From Azolla caroliniana (taxonomy: Eukaryota > Polypodiophyta): DNA of 64,000 bases. Below the pieces are notes generated by a model, which had not been told where the DNA came from, did not search any database, and saw nothing but the letters and a program-made list of their open reading frames with translations. Positions within the stretch are counted from its first letter, which is position 1. Every line of letters begins with the position of its first letter. Shown here one piece after another: positions 41,201 through 52,761 of the stretch. Location: assembly GCA_043228905.1 (NCBI GenBank), contig JBHGNT010000004.1, positions 12,028,001 through 12,092,000 on the forward strand, in the 5' to 3' direction. The translations under genes were made by a program, and so were the position numbers.

Positions 41201-41892
41201 TGATGGGAACTGAAGGCTCCTTATGCACAACGCTCGGCCACAACCGAGCTTAGGATCATACACAGAAAACGGGAAACAAATGCACGCGACACAAAGGAGA
41301 GAAAACCCAAAGAGGGAAAAACCACGGCAGCCCACAGGCTGCAAACTATCACTATGTTGGAATGTACAAAACAGTGAGTTCACGGAGGCAACGACCTCGT
41401 ACTCACTATCTTCGCCACAGGCGGCGGTTACAACAGAGGCAACGACCTCTTTCTCTCTCTCTCTCTCTCTCTGTACATTGTTACGTGCTCTCTCTTCTTC
41501 TTGCACCAACAAGAAAATGACAACGACAACAACACATATTTGCCCTAAGTCATATTTATACTAATATGATTTTTTGGCTATTTAGAAATATAGCCTCGAT
41601 GGGCTCTCAGAAACATATTTACAAATATGTCTCTTCCTCCGGTTCTCACCGGGTCTGCGTCATCCGGCTCTCCGTAGCCGGGTGCTCCTCATCCGGTTCT
41701 CACCGGGTCTGCACCATTCGGCTCTCCGTAGCCGGGTACTCCTCATCCGGTTCTCACCGGGTCTGCACCATCCGGCTCTCCGTAGCCGGGTACTCCTCAT
41801 CCGGTTTCGGCATCGGCCTATCGGCCTCGACCGAGATTGTTCGTTGGCACTGTTCTTCTCCCTTCCCATCCGGAGGGATCTGTCTCCCAACA
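41201..41892 (-). repeat. 3' LTR of copia-J
   Basis: On the minus strand it starts TGTTGGGAGACAG and ends TTCCCATCA. It holds three 54-bp tandem units (41639-41800) in U3, a TATAAATATG box at 41551-41560 and a CT-rich leader tract. Confidence 0.94.
41639..41800 (-). repeat. 54-bp tandem repeat x3 in the U3 of the 3' LTR (copia-J)
   Basis: Each unit contains CCGGTTCTCACCGG and CCGGCTCTCCGTAGCCGG, two short inverted repeats. It lies about 80-240 bp upstream of the TATA box. Confidence 0.92.
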
Positions 41893-41912
41893 AACTCCCC
41901 CTTCACTCCGGC
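41893..41912 (-). promoter_or_regulatory. Polypurine tract of copia-J
   Basis: The minus strand reads GTGAAGGGGGAGTT immediately before TGTTGGGAG. Confidence 0.85.
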
Positions 41913-43237
41913 ATGGGGTGTCTTATCAGTCCGATCTGCTTCCGGCATGCATCCAGCTTGTCGGGTATCAGAACTTTGGTCAGCATATCTGACCCATTCT
42001 CGGCCGCGTGGATCTTCGTCAGCGTGAACTCCTGGTCATCTACTCTTTCCCGGATCGAGTGATATCTTCGTTGGATATGGTTCGTCCGAGAATGGTAGGC
42101 CGCATTCTTAGCAAGGTGGATGGCACTTTGATTGTCGCAATAGAGTCGGTATTCCTCTTGCCGGATACCGAGCTCTCCGATGAAGTCCTTCATCCATAAT
42201 ATTTCCTTGCCGGCTTCCACAGCCACCATGTACTCCGCCTCTGTGGTTGACAATGCAACCGTCTTCTGCAGCCTCGACTGCCACGAAACAGCTCCCCCTA
42301 CATATGTCATTACATACCCGGATGTAGACCGGTTGGTATCCACAACAGCCGACATGTCCGAATCGGTGAAACCGTCCAATTGAGGTTTTCCGGAGCCGAA
42401 TCGGAGACACATATTTGAAGTGCCCTTCAAATACCGGAGTATCCATTTAACCGCATTCCAGTGCTCCTTGCCAGGATTGCTCATAAACCGGCTCACCACT
42501 CCGACTACGTATCCTATGTCCAGTTGGGTACAAACCATTGCGTACATCAAGCTCCCGACGGCAGAGGCATATGGAATCTTCATCATATCCGCCTTCTCTG
42601 TTTTCGTCTTCGGGCTTTGCTTACCGGATAGCTTGCAGTTTGCCGGAAGTGTCGATCTGACCGGTTTTGCTTCTGACATGTTGAACCGGTGGAGCACCTT
42701 TGTCACGTACTTCTCCTGTGACAACCATAATTGCTTCTTTGACCGGTCCCGAATGATATGCATCCCCAGCATCTGTCTTGCCGGACCCAAGTCTTTCATT
42801 GAGAAGGTCCGGTTGAGAGCCTTCTTCAGCATCCATATTTTGACTTGGTCACGTCCGATGATCAACATGTCATGCACGTACAGGAGGAGTATCAAGAAGT
42901 TGCCTCCTTCGTACTTCTTCACAAACACGCAGTGATCGGCCTGCGTCTTGTGGTACCCTTGATCGGTCATGAAGGAATCGAACTTCCGGTACCATTGTCG
43001 GGGAGCCTGCTTTAGTCCGTACAGGCTCTTCTTCAGCCGGCATACCAGGTGCTCCTTCCCTTTCTCCACAAATCCTTCCGGTTGCTGCATGTAGATCTCC
43101 TCTTCGAGGTCGCCGTGAAGGAATGCCGTCTTCACGTCCAGCTGCTCTACCTCAAGGTCCATGCTTGCCGCTATACTCAGCACCGTTCGGATGGAGGTCA
43201 TCTTTACTACCGGGGCAAATATCTCGTCGAAGTCCAC
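41903..43237 (-). pseudogene. pol: copia-J RT and RNase H
   Basis: A 444-codon open frame: [60 protein letters not shown]. The catalytic box reads LLLYVHDMLIIG, so the first Asp of YVDD is His, which should abolish polymerisation. RNase H is complete to the end (SDMSAVVDTNRSTSGYVMTY, STTEAEYMVAVEAGKE, AIHLAKNAAYHSRTNHIQ). Identity to copia-F is very high throughout. Confidence 0.88.
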
Positions 43238-44966
43238 GCCCTTCTTCTACTGGAACCCCTTCACCACGATCCTGGCTTTGTATCTCGGGGGGTTTCCGGC
43301 ATCTCCCGGTTTCAACTTGTACACCCAGTTGTTTCGGAGTGCCCGCTTTCCTTTCAACAACTCCACCAATTCGTATGTATGGTTCTCATGCAGGGAATCC
43401 ATCTCGTCCTACATGGCACTTAACCATTTTCGGTTGTGGGTGTCATCCTTCACTTCTTTGAAGCTTTCCGGCTCCCCCTCATCGGTCAGCAGAACGTGCT
43501 CTGCATCTGGAAATCTCTAGGGGGCCCTTCTCTCTCTGAGAGGATATCTCCGTCTTTGGGCTTCGGTAGCCGGCTCCTCCATTTGCTCTTCATCCGAATC
43601 CGATTCGGGGTCTAGGCCGGTTCCGGTCTCAGCTTCCTCTACTTCTTCTTCTGCCGGTTCGGTATCCTCACCGTATCCGGCTGGTTCTTCGAGTGCTAAC
43701 CGGTCTCTCGCCGGTTGGGTCTGCTCATCGTAGAGTCGATCCTTACCGGTCGACTCAGAGTTCATTATCTTCTTCTCCGACTCCCAGTCGGCGAGCGTCT
43801 TGTCCTCCATGAAGATAATATCTCGACTCCGGAATACCTTCTTGTCGACCGGGTTCCACACTAGGTAGCCGAACTCATCGTCATCGTAACCGAGGAATAT
43901 GCATGGCCGGGTCTTTGGATCTAACTTTCCTCTCCGGTCCTTTGCTACATGCCCATACGCGAGACACCCGAACACCTTCAGATGCCAGTAGGACACTTCC
44001 TTACCGGTCCATACCCTCTGTGGCGTGTCTCCGTCCAAGGGTACTGAGGGTGATCTATTTATCACGTATGTCGCCGTCGACAATGCCTCAGCCCAAAACT
44101 TCTTGGGTAGTTTTGCATGCGCTAGCATACTCCGGACCCTCTCCATTATGGTCCGGTTCAACCTCTCGGCCAGTCCGTTTAGTTCCGGCATCTTCGGCAC
44201 GGTAAATTTGAGCCAGATTCCCTTCGAGCGGCAATACTCCTCGAACTGCCCCCGGTATTCTCCTCCGTTGTCTGCTCATACCGCCTTCAGCTTCCGGCCG
44301 GTTTCTCTTTCCACTCTCGCGTGGAGCTCTTTGAAGACGGATAACACGTGATCCTTCGTCTTCAACGGTGTGGCCCACAGCTTCCGGCTGTGGTCATCTA
44401 TGAACGTCACGAAGTACTGCGCTCCGGCATGTGACTTCGTGTCTACTTGACACACATCCGTATGCACCAACTCCAGTGGTGCATTACGTCTCATCGGTGG
44501 CCTTGGTCGGAAGGAAGTCCGGTTCTGCTTATCGGCCAGACAATCAGTGCACTTCTCTAAGTGCACCTTCTTTACTGGAATGAGGTTGTCATCTGCAAAC
44601 CTCTTCATCCCCTTCTCGCTCATATGACACAACCTCTTGTGCCACAGCTCACCGGCAGTGTCGGATGCCACGTTCACTTCTTCCGGGCATAACCGGGCAT
44701 TCATCAGGTACAGTGTGTTGACCTTCCGGGCCCGAGCCACAATTAGGCTCCCTTTGCTGAACTTCATGACACCGTTCTAGATGCTACCCGTGTCGCCTTC
44801 ATCATCTAGCCGACCAGACCAGCTGATATCAGGTTCAGACGAACCTCCGGAACGTGTCAGACATCCTTCAACAGCAACTTGCGTCCGGTTGGTGTTGACA
44901 GCCACACGTCTCCTATGCCGACAATTCGGCATGTACCTTCATTCCCCATCTGGACACAGCCGTGGT
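43238..44966 (-). pseudogene. pol: copia-J protease end, integrase and linker
   Basis: Frames 44767-44276 and 44200-43517 give the preintegrase part (LWHKRLCHMSEKGMKRFADD), the integrase core (TDVCQVDTKSHAGAQYFVTF, NGLAERLNRTIMERVRSM) and the acidic linker. The second catalytic segment is next to a TGA at about 44275 (ADNGGEYRGQF follows). Frameshifts lie at about 44780-44960 and 43250-43517. Confidence 0.82.
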
Positions 44967-45955
44967 CACCGGCTGAGTAGGATGAGAAAACATTTCCGGT
45001 TCTGGGTAAGGTGGAACGATGCTCCGAAGTCTACCACCCAGGTGATCTCGTCGCTGGCAACGTTTATCTCACTCTCCTCGATGATGAGCATCAACTCTTC
45101 TTCACTTGCCGCGATTGCCGTCGTTCCCTTCCGGTCCGTCCCCTTTCGGTCTTTACCGTTCCGGTCCGGGGTCCGCTTCGAATCGGTACCGTCGGTTTCC
45201 TTGTCTTTACGGAAATGCCGACATATCTTTTGGAAGTAAACCGGCTTGCCGCAATAGAAGCAAGTGGGCCTCCCCCTTGACTTTGACCGTGTCCCCGACT
45301 TCTCCCAGTTCTGGGGACTACGGTTTCTATGTCTTCCGCGTTCCGATTCGGTAAGGAGCGCTTTGGAGTCGGAGCTCGTATCCTTATCTTTCCGACGCGC
45401 CTCCTCATCTAGCAGGCTGGACTTCACTCTTGCTAGAGATAACCGTTTTCCTTCCGGTCCGGCGTTGCCCAAAGTGACAACCAACGTCTCCCAGCTATCT
45501 GGGAGGGAACCGAGCAGGAGTAGCGCTAGTACCTCATTGGCAAGAGGTACTTCCAATGATGTTGCCTGGTGTATCAGCCCTTGGAAGGCATTCATATGCT
45601 CCGCCATGCTGGAGCCATCTTGGTACCGGAGTCTTACTAGCTTCCGGAATACCGAAACCTGATTAACAACATTTTTGTTTAGAAACATTATGCCGATCTT
45701 CTCCCAGAGCTCATGAGCCTTGCTCTCTTCATTGAAGTTGTTGTACAGGCTCATGTCGATGAAGCACCGTATGTACGCCGTTGTCTTCATGTGCATCACC
45801 TCCCATATCGCGACGTCGATTTTGTCCAGTCTCTTGTCCCCGAACTGAACCAGCAGCCAGAGGTCTTTAACCACGAGCATGTCCCTCATCTTCGACTTCC
45901 ATACCGAATAGTTGGAGCCGGTGAGCTTGAACATGCCGCCAAACGATTCGTCCAT
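44967..45955 (-). pseudogene. gag: copia-J gag and protease start
   Basis: ATG at 45955 gives MDESFGGMFKLTGSNYSVWK. The open frame also extends upstream through the primer site, so 45955 is chosen as the first ATG after it. The gag is of the type LTGSNYSVWKSKMRDMLVVK, with SLPDSWETLVVTLGNAG. The knuckle is CFYCGKPVYFQKIC with the His lost. The protease site reads VVDFGASFHLT, so DSG has become DFG. From about residue 200 it is close to copia-F; before that it is not. Confidence 0.85.
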
Positions 45956-45972
45956 ATTTCTGTGTCGTTTCT

Positions 45973-45984
45973 GCTCTGATACCA
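45973..45984 (-). promoter_or_regulatory. Primer binding site of copia-J
   Basis: The minus strand reads TGGTATCAGAGC, two bases after the 5' LTR end. Confidence 0.9.
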
Positions 45985-45986
45985 CT

Positions 45987-46660
45987 TGACGGGAACTGAA
46001 GGCTCCTTATGCACAACGCTCGGCCACAACCGAGCTTAGGATCATACACAAAAAACGGGAAACTAATGCATGCAACACAAAGGAGAGAAAAGGTACACAT
46101 AATGTTTACATGGAAAACCCAAAGAGGGAAAAACCACGGCAGCCCACAGGCTGCAAACTATCACTATGTTGGAATGTACAAAACAGTGAGTTCACGAAGG
46201 CAACGACCTCGTACTCACTATCTTCGCCACAGGCGGCGGTTACAACAGAGGCATCGACCTCTTTCTCTCTCTCTCTCTCTCTCTCTGTACATTGTTACGT
46301 TCTCTCTCTTCTTCTTGCACCAACAAGAAAATGACAACGACAACAACACATATTTGCCCTAAGTCATATTTATACTAATATGATTTTTCGGCTATTTACA
46401 AATATGTCTCTTCCTCAGAAACTGATGGGCTCTCAGAAACATATTTACGAATATGTCTCTTCCTCCGGTTCTCACCGGGTCTGCGTCATCCGGCTCTCCG
46501 TAGCCGGGTGCTCCTCATCCGGTTCTCACCGGGTCTGTACCATCCGGCTCTCCGTAGCCGGGTACTCCTCATCCGGTTCTCACCGGGTCTACACCATCCG
46601 GCTCTCCGTAGCCGGGTACTCCTCATCCGGTTTCCATTTGGAGGGACCTGTCTCCCAATA
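45987..46660 (-). repeat. 5' LTR of copia-J
   Basis: 674 bp, with the three 54-bp units at 46465-46626 and the TATA box at 46365-46374. Its outer end reads CCCAATA on the plus strand, a changed terminal CA. Compared with the 3' LTR it lacks about 60 bp near the outer end and has about 22 bp extra in the leader. Confidence 0.94.
46465..46626 (-). repeat. 54-bp tandem repeat x3 in the U3 of the 5' LTR (copia-J)
   Basis: Same unit as at 41639-41800, the three copies nearly identical to each other. Confidence 0.92.
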
Positions 46661-46978
46661 ATTTGCACCCGGGAGAAGCCATCGTCGTTCTTCGATTTAC
46701 AATACATGTTGATGGTCGATGAAAACAACGTGAGTGGGTCGAGGACCACTCAATTGGATAGCTGGATGTTATACACGGAGGCGGATCAACCCAGTGGGCA
46801 TGGAGGACGAGGTGGGTCGGCACGAAATGGAGGTGGCCGGCAAGAGCGAAACCGAGGGCACAGAGACGGTACCGACAATAGTTCCGGACCCTCCACAAGC
46901 AGGGGGAGTCAAGTTGGAGCTAGAAACCGATAGTTGAAAACCGACATGGAATGTTGGTACTATGGCAAGAAAGGCCAC
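46661..46978 (+). pseudogene. gag: copia-I gag, second part
   Basis: Readable text: REKPSSFFDLQYMLMVDENN, a Gly/Arg-rich segment (GHGGRGGSARNGGGRQERNR) and the start of the zinc knuckle MECWYYGKKGH, where the second Cys is Tyr. Chromovirus-C interrupts the knuckle at 46979. The bases GCCAC at 46974-46978 are the left target duplication. Confidence 0.8.
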
Positions 46979-47403
46979 TGTCAGGAATAGTACTAAAACA
47001 GAGAGAGAATTAGTACTGGAAAAGGGAAGTACTATTCGTACTAAGAGGACGGGACTGCGTAAGACTCCCGAGAGAGGAAGAGAGAAGAAGAGGAGAGAGA
47101 GAGAGAGATGATGATAACAGAGGATATATTATGTGAAGAGTAAGTACAAAAGGGCTATGAGGCTTAAGACTGGCGTTGAACCAATTTGGTTCAAAATAAT
47201 GCCTAGTGCCTTCTTTTATAGTGTTCTTAGGAGTAATCCTGAAGCTTCTAGAATGTTCTAGAGAAATCTGGAATATACATTAATTTCCTTAATAAAACTT
47301 AAATGAAAATAATATCCTACGTATTATAATAGATGGTATAATGGTCAAGAGCTCGACCCTTATAACATAAGGTCATGTGTTCGAATCTTGCCATATCATG
47401 ACA
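46979..47403 (-). repeat. 3' LTR of chromovirus-C
   Basis: 425 bp. It includes the heat-shock element 47241-47258, the palindrome 47176-47194 and the tRNA-like block near 47340-47392. PPT AAGGAGGAGATAG follows at 47404-47418 (minus strand). Confidence 0.93.
47241..47258 (-). promoter_or_regulatory. Four-module heat-shock element in 3' LTR (chromovirus-C)
   Basis: GAAgcTTCtaGAAtgTTC with a near-perfect fifth module (GAG) in phase and GAA again at 47271-47273. Confidence 0.75.
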
Positions 47404-49238
47404 CTATCTCCTCCTTAAGACGACGAATGGAACGAGTTGGTGCTAATTGCGGACCGGGTTTGTCTGGATACTTTCGGTGGAACTTAGCAAGAAGATCCTG
47501 AGCATTGGCGACATGCTCGATGGGTTCCCAAGTACGTTCGCTCGGACTATAGCCCAGCCAATCAACCAAATAATAAAGTTTGTTGCGAAGAAGTTTGGAA
47601 TCGAGGACAGTGGCAACTACATACTCTGGGCCGGCTTCCAACTCAAGCGGGGGTGGCGGTGGTGTAACACGATCGGGAATAGTGTTTGCTTTATAAGGTT
47701 CAAGAAGAGAGCTATGGAAAACCGGATGTATCTGAAGATGTGGAGGGAGATCAAGGCGGAACGTGACATCATTAACCTTACTAGTAATGCGGAAAGGACC
47801 CAATCGTCGATAATCCAAGTTGTCGCGTGGTCGAGTAGTCTTGATGTGACGACGTAAGAGCCATACTCGATCTCTGATGGCAAAAGAGGAGGGAAGCCGA
47901 TGCTGATCCGCATAAGTCTTCTGTGTGTGTTGAGCATGATGAAGATGAGTAGAGAGATCCATTTGGATCTTGCGTAGCCTCTCCAAAGGATCCTCGACAC
48001 GAGCATTGGCGATCGGGAATAGTGTTTGCTTTATAAGGTTCAAGAAGAGAGCTATGGAAAACCGGATGTATCTGAAGATGTGGAGGGAGATCAAGGCGGA
48101 ACGTGACATCATTAACCTTACTAGTAATGCGGAAAGGACCCAATCGTCGATAATCCAAGTTGTCGCGTGGTCGAGTAGTCTTGATGTGACGACGTAAGAG
48201 CCATACTCGATCTCTGATGGCAAAAGAGGAGGGAAGCCGATGCTGATCCGCATAAGTCTTCTGTGTGTGTTGAGCATGATGAAGATGAGTAGAGAGATCC
48301 ATTTGGATCTTGCGTAGCCTCTCCAAAGGATCCTCGACACGAGCATTGGCGATCGGGAATAGTGTTTGCTTTATAAGGTTCAAGAAGAGAGCTATGGAAA
48401 ACCGGATGTATCTGAAGATGTGGAGGGAGATCAAGGCGGAACGTGACATCATTAACCTTACTAGTAATGCGGAAAGGACCCAATCGTCGATAATCCAAGT
48501 TGTCGCGTGGTCGAGTAGTCTTGATGTGACGACGTAAGAGCCATACTCGATCTCTGATGGCAAAAGAGGAGGGAAGCCGATGCCGATCCGCATAAGTCTT
48601 CTGTGTGTGTTGAGCATGATGAAGATGAGTAGAGAGATCCATTTGGATCTTGCGTAGCCTCTCCAAAGGATCCTCGACACGAGCATTGGTAGGTAGCTCT
48701 GAGGTGTCGATCATCGACCAACGAGGATGAGAACCGGTATAAGTGTAAAATGGGGAGACCCGAGTCGAGGAGTGAACAACATTATTATATGCAAACTCCG
48801 TAATGCAAACTCCGCAAAGTGGAGAATCTTGGCCCAATCGTCCTGTTCATAACTCAGAAAACACCGGAGATATTGTTCCAGCGTTTGGTTTGTTCGTTCC
48901 GCCTGCCCATCGTTCTAGGGATGGTAGCCAGAGGAGAGGTTGCAAGAGACCTTGAGCATCGTGAAGAGATGCTGCCAAAATTTGGAGACAAATTGAGGTC
49001 CTCGGTCACTGATGATATTGTCTGGGAGGCCATGATGCCGAAATACCTCACGCATGACAAGGGCGGCGGTTTCCTCGCTAGTGATGGCCTTAGTACATGG
49101 CACAAAATGTGCCATCTTAGTATATTGATAGACGACGGTTAAGATATCATTGAACCCCTTCGAGACCGATAGATCTGTGATAAAATCAAGACAAATAGAC
49201 TGCCACGGCTTACTTGGAATCGGTAAGTGTTCCAACAA
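47404..49238 (-). pseudogene. pol: Chromovirus-C integrase and chromodomain, disrupted by triplication
   Basis: The integrase core is readable at 49238-48915 (CLDFITDLSVSKGFNDILTV, IISDRGPQFVSKF). Next come the segment [20 protein letters not shown] and three tandem copies of the downstream part. Each copy encodes about DPLERLRKIQMDLSTHLHHA through EPYKANTIPD. The unit is 340 bp, not a multiple of three, so each junction shifts the frame. The chromodomain end near 47440-47640 (EYVVATVLDSKLLRNKLYYL, VDWLGYSPSERTWEP) keeps the Tyr, Trp and Tyr cage positions. The integrase zinc finger is in other frames upstream (49240-49340). Confidence 0.88.
47671..48690 (-). repeat. 340-bp tandem triplication inside chromovirus-C
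   Basis: Copies at 47671-48010, 48011-48350 and 48351-48690, each starting GATCGGGAATAGTG and ending GAGCATTGG(C/T). I see only single-base differences, e.g. GATGCTGATC versus GATGCCGATC in the third copy. Confidence 0.97.
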
Positions 49239-51346
49239 GCCATATGGATGGTGTCAGGGCATTTTTGCTCGGCAACAAGCATCACAAGTCTGAACGTAGT
49301 CGTTGACAAAACGTCGTATATGGGGCCACCAAAAAGATCGTTAAACAAGATCCAACGTCTTAATACTACCGAAATGTCCCGTCGTATGGTTGTCGTGACA
49401 ATTTTGGACGATTTGAAGGCGATAGGAGCAATCGGGGACATATACAAGCTTTTTAAAGAATAACAAACCATCATGATATTCGAATTGTCGGTAGTCCATA
49501 CCTGGATGTTGAGACTGGGAATAGGATGCTCGAGAGGTATCAATGTGCGTGAGAATGTCTTGAGAAAATTGTCTGTCTTCAAGTTTGCACGTATGGCATC
49601 AGTAATCCAGGAATCCATTGGGGTGTGAAAAATCCGCGTTGTGTGCAATCGTGTTGGTCCCAAGATTACTTGCGTTTGATTATCAAACGTTGGATCACCA
49701 GGACGAGGTGCAAGATATGAACGCCGTGATAGCGCATCTACTTTTCCTTGCTGCTTCCTCGATCGATATGTGATTTTGAAGTCAAAACGCGTGAGGAATT
49801 GAGCCCACCGAGCTTGCCGTCGATTTAGCACCCGAGCATTCTGGAAATAAGCAAGATTTTTGTGATCATTAAAGACGATGACCTGATGTGGAGATCCCTC
49901 TAAGAAATGCCGCCATTGCACAAAGGAATCCACAATGGCTAATAACTCCTTGTCATGTATTTCGTAGTTGATTTCCGCTGTATCGAATTTGCGCGAATGG
50001 AAAGCCACAGGATGTAACTCTTCTTTATCTCCTTGTTGAGAAAGGATGCTACCGAGGGCGAAATCTGATGCGTCGGCCTCCATGATGAATGCTTTGTTTG
50101 TATCCACATGAGCTAGAATAGGAGGTGATGTAAAGGTTTTCTTAAGATGCCGAAAAGCCATGCTTGCTTCATTGGACCAAAGAAATGCTTGTCCCTTCTT
50201 CGTAAGTTGTGTGAGAGGTAAAATAATCTTCGAGTAATCCTATATAAACTTGCGGTAGAAAGTAGCAAAACCTAGAAAACATTGTACATCTCCTACTGAC
50301 CGTGGAATTTGCCACTCTAGCACGGTTTGGACTTTAGCTGGATCCATGGAGATGCCCTTTGAGGAGATGACGTAGCCTAGAAATTCCACTTGCTTGCAGT
50401 CAAAGCTACATTTTTCTAGCTTGGCATAAAAACCATTCTCGCGGAGTCGTCTTAGTACTAATAGTACATGAGAATCGTGCTCTTCCTGGGTCTTCGAATA
50501 AATCAATAGATCATCCAGATAGATGATCAAACAGATATCCAAGAGGTCTCTGAATATATCATTTGCCATGTCTTGGAAGACTGCGGGTGCATTGGTTAGA
50601 CCGAACGGCAGAATAGTATATTTGAAATGCCCATACCGCGTGCGAAAGGTGGTCTTCCATTCATCTCCCGGTCAGATCCGCACGAGGTTATACGCTCCTT
50701 GTAAATCGATTTTGGTAAAAAACTTGGCACCATTAACTCGCTCTAACAGACTTGATATAAGAGGAAGTGCATACCTATTCTGGATGGTGACTTTATTCAA
50801 GCCGTGGTAATCAACGACGAGACAAAGTGAGCCATCTTTCTTCTTGACAAAGAAGATGGGTGCACCGGCCGGAGATTTCGAATGATGAATAAACCCGCTT
50901 GCCAAGTTCTCCTCTATGTAGGCGCGAAGGACTTCTAACTCGATGGGTGACAAGTTGTAAATTGGTCCCCATGGTGGCTCTGTTCCTGGTTGTAAATCGA
51001 TGGGACAATCATAGGGACGATGATGAGGAAGAGTACCGGCTTTTACCTTGTCAAATACATCGGCATAAGGATGATATTTTGCCGGAAGTTGCACTAGGGA
51101 TTCCTTCTTAATAATGTTGGAAGGATGTATTGATATTGCAAATAGGAACATTGCCTCCTTGTGTTCTTCTTCGCGTAATTGATGGAGTGAAATGGTCGAA
51201 AATTGATGAGTAGATTCTTGGGGTTGTTGATATTGGACTTCTCTTGTTCTCCAATCTATGTCTGGATTATGTAATTCAAACCAAGGTAATCCCAGGACAA
51301 TGGGATGCTCTGGACTACTAATTATATTAAATGATACTACACACAC
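49239..51346 (-). pseudogene. pol: Chromovirus-C RT, RNase H and protease-RT linker
   Basis: Frame 51346-50672 holds the end of protease and the linker ([40 protein letters not shown]) and the first RT motifs. A TGA follows at NLVRI. Frame 50569-50240 has IIYLDDLLIYS, the palm motif. Frame 50161-49139 gives RNase H (FIMEADASDFALGSILSQQ, INYEIHDKELLAIVDSF, NDHKNLAYF) and the start of the integrase. Chromovirus-C keeps a Gln where chromovirus-B has TAA. Confidence 0.86.
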
Positions 51347-51548
51347 AAAACTACCTAGGACAACTTGAATGGGTTCTGACTCTTCTACAATATTCCCGAA
51401 AGCAATGGGACGACCATCAATGACTACTATAGATGTGGGGTAAGGAAGTTTTCATAAGGATATCTGAGAATCTTGGGCAAAATGGAACCACTAATGGGCT
51501 GTACAGATCTAGGGTTGTCCAACCAAATGGCTCCTATTTTGGCTAGAC
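51347..51548 (-). pseudogene. Chromovirus-C protease remnant, active site deleted
   Basis: The flap-like segment ending at FNIISSPEHP is preserved, but the text that in chromovirus-B encodes ALLDSGANSCFM (16140-16270) is missing. The junction is at about 51480-51490, with a short shared AAT. Confidence 0.75.
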
Positions 51549-52680
51549 TCAATCGTTTAACTCTTCATCTAATTGACTAAGGATTTCAAATTTGTTTGAG
51601 ATACTTGGGCTATTAGTACTATTAATACTATCAGACACTCTATTAGTACTATTAATACTATCAGATACTCCTAAGGGAAGAATTGACTCGGGTTTAGTAC
51701 ATGCTATGATTTGATTTACCTGTCTTCTTGACCTATGGGGACAATTGATTGCGATATGCCCTGGTCCACCGCAATAGAGACATAATCCATTTGCATGTCG
51801 TTGTTGTTTTTCTTCTTCCGATAACGGGCCACGTTGACGCATGGTGTCGATCTCCATCGGTGTCGGAGTATTTGCTTGAGGTATGTCGCGTGCAAACGGT
51901 TTAACTGTGACAGAGGCGTAAGTGGGCTCCGGCCTAGAGCGTGATATTTGTAATTGACGTTCCGAATGCCATTCGAAAAGGCGGTTGTCACATCGAACCG
52001 CTCGACTGATTACCTCCGTAAGAGACTTTGGTTCTTCGGGGAAGGTTAAAAATAAATCTTTGACATCGTTTCGGAGGCCGTAGAGAAACTGCACCATTAG
52101 GGCCTGATCATCCCAGGCTATATCTGAGGCGAGTAGATGGAAATCCGCCGCGTAGGTAGAGGCTGGACGATCGCCTTGACGCAATCGTCGGATTTTGTTG
52201 ATCGCCGTCCGGATGCTGTTGGTATCTCCAAAGCAGGCTTTAAAGTCACTAATAAAGTCCTCAAAGTTATTAAGCAAGGGCGATTGTTTTTTTAGAAGCG
52301 AAGCGAAACATGCCAAGGCTAAGCCGCTAAGCAACGTGCCTATTAGGCCGACTCGGGATGCATCAGTGGGGTATCGGGAAGGATGCATTTGGATGACTAA
52401 GCATACCTGATTAAGAAATCCCCTGAATTGTGATCGCGTTCCATCAAATTTCACAGAAAGTCCAATCTTGGGCTCTTTATGAAATCCTTGGGTACTCGAT
52501 CCTTGTTGTTGCAACGCTCCTTCGAGTTGTTGTACCCGTAACGCTAACTCCCCATGTTGTTTTTCGAGAGTGATTTGTTGCAGATTCCCTATCAACTCTT
52601 GGTTTTCTTGTTCCAAGGCAACAAAATTTTCTTTTAGACACTATAGCTCGGAGAAAACGGATTGATATTCTTGGGTGCTA
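51549..52680 (-). pseudogene. gag: Chromovirus-C gag
   Basis: A 355-codon open frame (52616-51549) begins at EQENQELIGN. The true start upstream is lost: the codon that is ATG in chromovirus-B is ATT, and a TAG follows about 17 codons later. The capsid core and an intact CCHC knuckle (CLYCGGPGHIAINCPH) are present. The C-terminal tail carries short repeats of VSDSINSTN. Confidence 0.85.
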
Positions 52681-52746
52681 ACAATAGCAATAGTATAGGA
52701 AAAAGGGTAGGAGGATGAGGAAAAACGACAAGTAGACTTGAGGGGT

Positions 52747-52761
52747 AAAATTGGTTCAAAC
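52747..52761 (-). promoter_or_regulatory. Primer site of chromovirus-C, self-priming type (inferred)
   Basis: GTTTGAACCAATTTT on the minus strand, identical to chromovirus-B. It is complementary over 12 nt to 52976-52987 in the LTR. Confidence 0.65.

Larger units (their letters stand above)
41201..46660 (-). mobile_element. Copia-J, nested in copia-I gag, degenerate
   Basis: LTRs of 692 and 674 bp, perfect target duplication ATTTG (41196-41200 and 46661-46665), primer site and PPT in the expected places. The 4.1-kb interior encodes gag-pol on the minus strand with several stops and frameshifts. Pol is very close to copia-F, but the gag N-terminal half is of a different type. Confidence 0.95.

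Noticed and set aside
41403-41520. Tandem CT tracts as satellite DNA
   Set aside because: Short microsatellite-like runs in LTR leaders, present in several unrelated LTRs; common in plant 5' leaders.
47447-48537. Plus-strand frames repeated three times (for example 47970-48197 and 48310-48537) as a gene family
   Set aside because: They are antisense shadows of the triplicated integrase segment.
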